Source: Sphingobacterium daejeonense (GTDB taxonomy: Bacteria > Bacteroidota > Bacteroidia > Sphingobacteriales > Sphingobacteriaceae). Taken from it: a stretch of 64,000 nucleotides of DNA. A model generated the notes under the pieces. It saw only the letters and a program-made list of their open reading frames with translations. It was not told where the DNA came from and ran no database searches. Both the position numbers and the translations under genes were made by a program. Positions 58,113-64,000 of the stretch are shown here, in pieces (the first letter of the stretch is position 1; the number at the start of each line of letters is the position of its first letter). Location of the stretch: the NCBI RefSeq assembly GCF_901472535.1, contig NZ_LR590470.1:1550001-1614000 (forward strand), given 5' to 3'.

Positions 58113-59156
58113 ATGAAAAAAATATTATTTGTTTTAAGCGTTTTCATTCTTCTTATTGCTTGTAAAAGCGAAGAGGTTGACCTTCCAGTGCCCATTGATA
58201 ATCCAGAAGTTCCGTTGAACTTACCTATGGGATTTCCTAAGGTCAATAGTTCGGTTTTGGAAAATAGGCCAACTAAATATGGAGTTCAGTTGGGGGAAAA
58301 GTTGTTTAATGAAAAAAGGTTAAGCGGAAACAACACGATTTCATGTGCGAGTTGTCACAATCAATCAAATGCTTTTGCAGATAATAATCCAAAAGCTGTT
58401 GGCATCTATAATCGAGTTGGACTGCGCAATACTCCTCCTATCCAAAACCTAGCTTTTATGGAATTCTATAATTGGGATGGAAATATCCTTGAACTAGAAA
58501 ATCAACCCTTGGTTCCTATCATTACTCATGAAGAAATGAATTCCTCAATCCTAGAAGTAATTGGCAAATTAAAAGAGGATAAACATTATGCAGACTTATT
58601 CTTCAAGGCGTTTGGGGATTCGGAAGTTACTGCTGAAAGAATCTATAAAAGTATAGCTCAATATGCTTATATGTTGGTTTCAGCTAACAGTAAATATGAT
58701 AGGGTGAAAAGAAAACAAGGGGAGAAGTTTACAGATTCAGAAGCAAGAGGCTATGCTGTATTCCAGCTCAAATGTGCCAATTGCCATAGCGGTGAATTAT
58801 TTACAGACCAAAGCTTTAGGAATATCGGATTCCCATTAAACCCTAGTTCTGAAGAAGCTGGGCGAGCGAGGGTTACTGGTAAATTAGAAGATTATATGGC
58901 ATTCAGGGTGCCATCCTTAAGAAATGCCGAGTTTACTGCACCATATGGTAGCTTTGGACAATTCCCAACCTTAAGGGCAGTGTTGGATTATTTGGATGCT
59001 GGTGTTGAAAATGCAAGCAACCTAGATCCTGTATTGAAAAATAAAGGAAATAGAATAGAAATGACTGAAAGCGAAAAATTAGATATTATATCTTTTATCA
59101 ATACTTTAAGTGATAAGGATTTTGTTGCTAAGGAGAATAAACCAAGTATAGAGTAA
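58113..59156 (+). CDS. mbnH: MbnH/MauG-like dihaem cytochrome c peroxidase family protein
   Basis: This 347-residue lipoprotein has the lipobox LIAC (Cys17) and two c-type haem motifs: SCASCHNQ (78-82) and KCANCHSGELF (221-225), in the usual order of the dihaem peroxidase/MauG family. Other family parts are LGEKLFNEKRLSGNNTISC, GLRNTPPIQNLAFMEFYNWDG and FRVPSLRNAEFTAPYGSFGQFPTLRAVLDYL. Directly behind an MbnP gene, it fits MbnH, which modifies MbnP. The alternative, a plain hydrogen-peroxide-detoxifying peroxidase, is less likely in this context. A strong terminator follows. Confidence 0.88.
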   Translation: MKKILFVLSVFILLIACKSEEVDLPVPIDNPEVPLNLPMGFPKVNSSVLENRPTKYGVQLGEKLFNEKRLSGNNTISCASCHNQSNAFADNNPKAVGIYNRVGLRNTPPIQNLAFMEFYNWDGNILELENQPLVPIITHEEMNSSILEVIGKLKEDKHYADLFFKAFGDSEVTAERIYKSIAQYAYMLVSANSKYDRVKRKQGEKFTDSEARGYAVFQLKCANCHSGELFTDQSFRNIGFPLNPSSEEAGRARVTGKLEDYMAFRVPSLRNAEFTAPYGSFGQFPTLRAVLDYLDAGVENASNLDPVLKNKGNRIEMTESEKLDIISFINTLSDKDFVAKENKPSIE

Positions 59157-59170
59157 AAGATTGAAAAAAT

Positions 59171-59197
59171 AAAAGGGAGGTTTTTGACCTCCCTTTT
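59171..59197. terminator. Bidirectional terminator
   Basis: AAAAGGGAGGT (59171-59181) and ACCTCCCTTTT (59187-59197) form an 11-bp stem with a 5-base loop, with A and T tracts on both sides. It ends the copper-acquisition operon and the convergent DUF5689 operon. Confidence 0.85.
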
Positions 59198-59215
59198 ATT
59201 CAATATATTCCATTG

Positions 59216-60740
59216 TTAATCTATGAGTTTCGTAAGAAACTCTGGATTTTCTATATCTGCCAATGTTGAAGTTTTCTCCAAAATAGGAGCATACTTAACT
59301 CTAGCTTTCGTCCACCTGCTTAATTTGATGTTATATTCTCCTCCCATCATATTAAAATAACCTGCATCTGAAGGAGTATTATAAGGTATATTGTTATTAT
59401 TCGATCCAGAACGATAAAAAGGTTGTTCTTTTAAAGAAACTGGATTGATGATATCATAAAAGTCTGTATTGGCAATTCGATAACCCAAACCATTACCAAC
59501 TAGACTCCCGCCTGTAGCCACGAAAATGACATCTTCAGGAATAGACTGTTCTGTAACTTCTGTGCCTTGAAAAATGGCTATTCCATAAGCGTTACCACTG
59601 TTTGCCAATAAGTTGCTTGTTTTATTGCCAAATCCTTGACCATCATTTCCAGCATAGTCATATGAAGTAATCCAATTCGCATCAGCGATACTAGTTGATC
59701 CAGTACTCATTATCAATTTTTTTGAACCACCCACATAAAACAAGGTTCCTTTCTTTGCGAAACCACTGGTCAAATTGAATTTATAAGTACGCATACCTCC
59801 CGTCGCCCATCCTTTTCGAGGAAATCCGGTCGGAGTAGATGCATTGGCATTATTTGTTGTCACGACTGAGAATGGAGTCTTGGAGAAATCAATATCTTCA
59901 GTTGCCATAAACTGAATATATTCGTTGTTTGAATCCGTTCCTTTAGGGTCATTTGTCCATCCGGTAATGATGGCTTTTGGAACTTTGTACTCTGACTTAA
60001 GTTCCACCAAATCACTCTTTTTCCTCAATCGTTGGTATCCTATAACACTATCCTGAACTGTCTTAGTGAAAATAATACCATAGTAATTTGCCATTTTATA
60101 TTGAGGCAAATTCGCGATAGAAGATGAAGCATCTGTTGTTAATGTAATGGTTCCAAATCCATCATTAATTGTTTGGTCCCCAGAGATTACCTGACCTTCT
60201 GTAGGGCTATATTCATAGCCTCCTTTAACAATAGCAACCAATGTGCTTTCATAATCATATGGTTTTGCAGCAATTCTTGCTGTATTGGTCATCGTAGCAA
60301 AGACTGTTTTCCCAGATGCTACTTTTTTGAATTTTATCAACGGTGATGTTTTTGATTTGAAGTACATCATCCACTCGGTCAAGTTCTGCACCATCAATAT
60401 TGATAACCAATGAATCCCCAGGTACAAAATCTTTTGCCTGGGAACCCAATGGTATAGCGATTCCTCGCAAAAGATCCAGCCGTTGAGCGTCTTGAACAAT
60501 TAATAATCCTTCAGGAATGTTGCCTGCAGAATGATCAGAAATAACAGTTGCTGAAATATTGTTGGATCCTCCCAATGACTCCACATTTAAACTGACTGGC
60601 GAACCTTTATATAAATTGCGTACATCATAGATTCCAATCGTAGGATTTACTTCTCCCCCAGGGTAGTTTGTGTCAGCACAGCTTGCCGTAATGCCCAACA
60701 AAACCGCAAATCCAATTATTTGTTTTATAATACTTTTCAT
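59216..60740 (-). CDS. DUF5689 domain lipoprotein (frameshifted)
   Basis: The repaired lipoprotein has about 507 residues with lipobox ITASC. The first part matches DUF5689: NYPGGEVNPTIGIYDVRNLYKG, ISATVISDHSAGNIPEGLLIVQDAQ and IAIPLGSQAKDFVPGDSLVINIDG. The C-terminal part carries beta segments typical of cell-surface lipoproteins. One extra T in the six-T run at 60323-60328 breaks the frame; with five it reads KIQKVASGKTVFATM. Such genes commonly follow SusC and SusD and are thought to help surface capture of the substrate. It lies 18 bases after the SusD gene. Confidence 0.8.
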
Positions 60741-60758
60741 GTCAATAATTTCTTTTGG

Positions 60759-62279
60759 TTAAGGTTTTTGCCACCACATTTTTGTATTGATTTCATCCGC
60801 ACCTTGTCGCGCCACAGCTTCTCTGTAACTTGTTGGATTGGAAGATTGAACATAAACAGGATACTGCATACGGGCAGGCATCTCGCCATTGTTCTTTAAG
60901 CCTTCTCCCTTCGGAAGAATCGGATGTCCTGTTCTTCGATATTCAAACCATTGTTGCAAATCCACTAAGAATAAAGCGAAATATTTTTGTTGGTGTATTT
61001 TTTCCATCTTCTTGTCAAATGATGCTGCAGGATCCCAAGCTACATCAGAAGCAGCTAAATGTTCTTTAATATCATCTGCCCATGTTGGAACCCAGAGCTT
61101 AATGGAGTTTTCAGCTCCAGAGTAAAATGGAACACTGGGATCTCCAGTAATATAACCTTTTAACATAGCTTCAGCCTTGATAAATTCCACTTCAGCAAAA
61201 TTCATGATCATGCCGGTCAATGGTTCTTGTTGGATGCTGTTTACTCCATTATTTTGGTCTGCTGAATAGAAATATGACATTTTCGAGTAATCTTCACTTC
61301 CTGCCGCATATCCACTCGGAACGCCAACAAAATTTCCGGAAACTGGAGCGATACCCCAACGGTTTACTCCGGAAGTTCCGTATTCCGGAATATTCAAGCG
61401 AGGATCGTTTGTATCCCTAAGAAAATCAATAAAATATTCTGCTATAGCCGTAGCCCTAAAATCTTGTACACGAGTGGACATGAATGGCGAAATAAATACG
61501 CCCTCTCCAGTCCATCTTAAAATCGCTGATTCCTCATTGTTTGATATAACTGGGTAATTCGAACTGTTTGTTTCTAATATTTCCTTAATTTTCCCTACAG
61601 CATATTCTTTCATTTCCGCTTTATGAGCAACTCGCAATAACAAGCGTAAGTATAAAGAATTTCCAAATTTTCTCCATTTGGCCACATCTCCAGCAAAAAC
61701 AGGGTCCACTGTTGCATTTATTCCCGTATTTGCTTTCAAAAGATTGTTTGCGGTATCCAGCTTTGCGAACATATCCGCATAGATATCTTTTTGAGCATCG
61801 AATTTAGGTTCAAATAGCAAAGAATCCCTTCCCAGAGTAGATTGTGAATATGGAATGTCGCCATATGTATCCGTAAGGATAGAATAGGTCCAAGTTTGTA
61901 AAATCAATGAAATTCCTTGGTAGGATGGATTTAATGTTAATTCATTTGTTGCTTTAGCATACATGTCTTTATAATTCGACATATTCAAGAAATGGCTGCT
62001 CCATAGGTAATCAGACCAACTTCTCCTGAAATCATACCTGAAGACTTTATATTCTCCATCGCCGAGAGAAACGGTTACTTGCATCAATTCATTGTTAAAT
62101 CCTCTGTTTCGGTTCATGTTTGCCGAAACCGTCTGCATCAAAGCATGGGTCATGAATTGTTCAGGATATGCTTCGGTTGTTTTGGTGGGGTCTATATTGA
62201 GCTCATTGAACCCTTTGTCACAAGATACTAAGGTCAAAACACTCAATAACCCAAGTATAAATATATTTTTCAGTTTCAT
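60759..62279 (-). CDS. SusD/RagB family outer-membrane lipoprotein
   Basis: This 506-residue lipoprotein has lipobox LTLVSC and the SusD-like order: GFNELNIDPTKTTEAYPEQFMTHALMQT, YQGISLILQTWTYSILTDTYGDIPYSQ, WRKFGNSLYLRLLLRVAH, MNFAEVEFIKAEAMLKG and the late IHQQKYFALFLVDLQQWFEYRRTGHP. It is the surface partner of the SusC gene just upstream. The ATG at 62279 is chosen; a TTG three codons earlier is the alternative. The frame is intact. The substrate cannot be read from sequence. Confidence 0.88.
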   Translation of the reverse strand: MKLKNIFILGLLSVLTLVSCDKGFNELNIDPTKTTEAYPEQFMTHALMQTVSANMNRNRGFNNELMQVTVSLGDGEYKVFRYDFRRSWSDYLWSSHFLNMSNYKDMYAKATNELTLNPSYQGISLILQTWTYSILTDTYGDIPYSQSTLGRDSLLFEPKFDAQKDIYADMFAKLDTANNLLKANTGINATVDPVFAGDVAKWRKFGNSLYLRLLLRVAHKAEMKEYAVGKIKEILETNSSNYPVISNNEESAILRWTGEGVFISPFMSTRVQDFRATAIAEYFIDFLRDTNDPRLNIPEYGTSGVNRWGIAPVSGNFVGVPSGYAAGSEDYSKMSYFYSADQNNGVNSIQQEPLTGMIMNFAEVEFIKAEAMLKGYITGDPSVPFYSGAENSIKLWVPTWADDIKEHLAASDVAWDPAASFDKKMEKIHQQKYFALFLVDLQQWFEYRRTGHPILPKGEGLKNNGEMPARMQYPVYVQSSNPTSYREAVARQGADEINTKMWWQKP

Positions 62280-62289
62280 AATTTTCAAA

Positions 62290-64000
62290 TTAAAAGCCTA
62301 CGATAAGGTTAAAACCAAAGGTGCGTGTTGAAGGGAATTGTGCGATTTCAAATCCTTTCACAATATCACCACCATCAAGTGTTCCAAATTTCAGGGTCAA
62401 ATGCCGGCCATTTTGTCCATATAAATAGATCACGACCATAAACCCCTATTGTTGCACGGTTAATGCCTAACCGTGATACCAGGTTCTTACTTAATGAATA
62501 GTCTAAACGTGCTTCCCTAAATTTGATGAAGTCAGTAGGGAAGGTGCTACCCTCAGCATTGTCCTGTCCAAAATGTGATCTATAATATTCATCGATATTT
62601 TTAGCAACAACATCATTAGGACGGAAAGTGCCATCTGCATTCTGGATTACACCGTTACCGATCATACCACTATATCTGCCTGGCAATGTGTTAACCGTTT
62701 TACCTTGTTCTGCAAGTTTATAATGAGTCAAAGAATGTCCAACGCCACCCCATTGTGTGTCAAACAAAACATTTAAACGAAGTCCTTTATAAGAAAAGCT
62801 GTTTCCAAATGAAGCTTTTCCTTTAGGGATCGTATTCCCTAGATAAACAACTTGATTAGTCAATTTCGCATAACCAGTCGATTCATCGTAAATTACCTGA
62901 CCATCGGGCGCTCTTAAATATCCGATTCCATATAGATCCCCTAAACTTCCACCGACCATACCCACAATTTGTCCAGAACCAACTGAGCGTTGTTGAAGAA
63001 CAATTGAGCTGTCCGTTAATTGTTTGATTTCATTTTTATTCGTCGTAAAGGTTAACATCGATGACCAAGTGAAGTCATCCTTTTTTACTTGATCTGTATT
63101 TAAGCTGATTTCCAATCCTTTATTTTCTACTTCACCAAAGTTCACTAAGAACCTACTAACACCAGATGCTGGATCAACGAACCTATATAAGTGTTGGTCC
63201 ATAGAATTAGCTTTATACCATGCGACATCTAATTTTATACGGTTCTTTACCATACGGATATCCGTACCGAATTCAAGAGAAGTCGTGCGAAGAGGACGAA
63301 TGAGTGGGTTAACTAAGCTTGTAGGATTTGATAAAGCACCTCCGATTAAATGAATTTGGGTTCTCATAAACAAAAGAAGTTTGATAAGGTCTCTGAACTC
63401 CTGATCCTGTTCCAGCAAATGATGCCCTGATTTTACCGAAATTGATGAATTCTGGTAATTCCCATAGTTTAGAGAACACAAAACTACCATTGATCGACGG
63501 ATAGAAGAAGTTTAATTTCTTATCTGGGTAATAGATTGTAGCTAGCGTACTGGTCCAGTCCATACGAGCTGTCGCATCAAGGTATAAGAATTCCTTATAA
63601 CCTGTTGTGATCAATCCATAGATACTATTGGTTTCAAATTTTTCTATAATTTGTTTTGTTTTAACACCATATCTAGCGTTTCCATGGTTGTAGACTCCTG
63701 GATAAAATAAACCATCAGAGGTTAATTCATCTCTTCTGTATTCGTTACGAAGGGTACTTCCACCCGCCGTAACTGAAAAGTCAAAATCTTCATTGATTTC
63801 TTTGTTATATCTAACCAAGAAATCTAGATTTGTTTCTCTTGAAAATACCGATTGACTACGGTAAGAACCTTCACGAAATCTGGAACCTGCATCATAGGGG
63901 CGATTTTGATTTCTGTCCTCTGTTGACATGTCCATTGCAGCCCGAACCTGAGCCATTAGATTTGGAGAGAACTGATAGCTTGCCTGAGCGTTACCGGTGA
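62290..64000 (-). CDS. SusC/RagA family TonB-dependent receptor (partial, frameshifted)
   Basis: This is the C-terminal half of a SusC receptor; the gene continues past the window end, so signal and plug are not visible. Barrel parts read NAQASYQFSPNLMAQVRAAMDMS, NLDFLVRYNKEINEDFDFSVTAGGS, GYKEFLYLDATARMDWTSTL, LEFGTDIRMVKNRIKLDVAWY, NKGLEISLNTDQ and a normal end TFGFNLIVGF. Breaks lie near 63355 and near 62385 (one extra T). It is the first gene of a SusC-SusD-DUF5689 operon, 11 bases before the SusD start. Confidence 0.85.

Noticed and set aside
1..64000. CRISPR array
   Set aside because: The periodic repeats seen (11-base and 7-base units) have no spacers of constant length, and no cas gene is present.

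Overview
The window reads as Bacteroidota, most likely a Sphingobacteriaceae member such as Sphingobacterium or a relative. The signs are SusC/SusD pairs, TonB-dependent receptors, RteC-type regulators, TAnnTTTG-like promoter boxes, DUF6520, DUF5689 and DUF3945 proteins, and low GC in the right-hand third. This is inferred from gene content, not from a marker gene.

Two kinds of DNA meet near 40 kb. Positions 1-40000 are a piece of a CTnDOT-like integrative conjugative element. Its backbone is all on the minus strand and is split in two. The right block (34.0-40.0 kb) has RteC, a helix-turn-helix excisionase-like protein, a DUF3945 protein, topoisomerase III and an ORF6N protein. The left block (1-3.85 kb) has an MT-A70 methylase remnant, DUF1896 and a large methylase/helicase running off the window edge. 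About 30 kb of cargo lies between them: an arsenic operon (arsR, DUF6428, arsC, ACR3); remnants of a CusCA efflux pump with a metal-sensing AraC regulator; fragments of a Fur-like regulator and a TonB receptor; a large copper-resistance cluster (two P1B ATPases, HMA and DUF3347 proteins, DUF305, a haem-binding protein, a multicopper oxidase with an outer-membrane-like tail); a second RteC with two XRE regulators; and a TlpA-SusC-SusD cluster facing an AraC-MauE-DUF6520-DUF6520 cluster.

Positions 40.0-41.1 kb are non-coding, rich in hairpins, and include a stretch resembling the 3' end of tRNA-Pro. From 41 kb the DNA looks chromosomal and AT-rich: a DUF2071 protein, two beta-propeller proteins, small secreted proteins, a DHFR-like reductase, a XRE-RES toxin-antitoxin pair, a beta-helix protein, a Cys-rich SH3 protein and a DUF3626 protein.

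The most interesting locus is the operon at 53.2-59.2 kb: a Fur-box-like promoter, a small three-Cys protein, a YtkA-like lipoprotein, a TonB receptor with the CxxxM and HxM signature of copper receptor OprC/NosA, a second three-Cys paralogue, an MbnP-family lipoprotein and an MbnH-like dihaem protein. It looks like a copper-acquisition system, set against copper-export genes on the element. The window ends with a DUF5689-SusD-SusC uptake operon on the minus strand.

Many genes, on both the element and the chromosome, are broken by single-base changes, mostly one extra base in a homopolymer. Every case I repaired restored a normal family sequence, so most are probably sequencing errors. Genes broken only this way are annotated as CDS across the frameshift. 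True fragments that lack whole domains are called pseudogenes.
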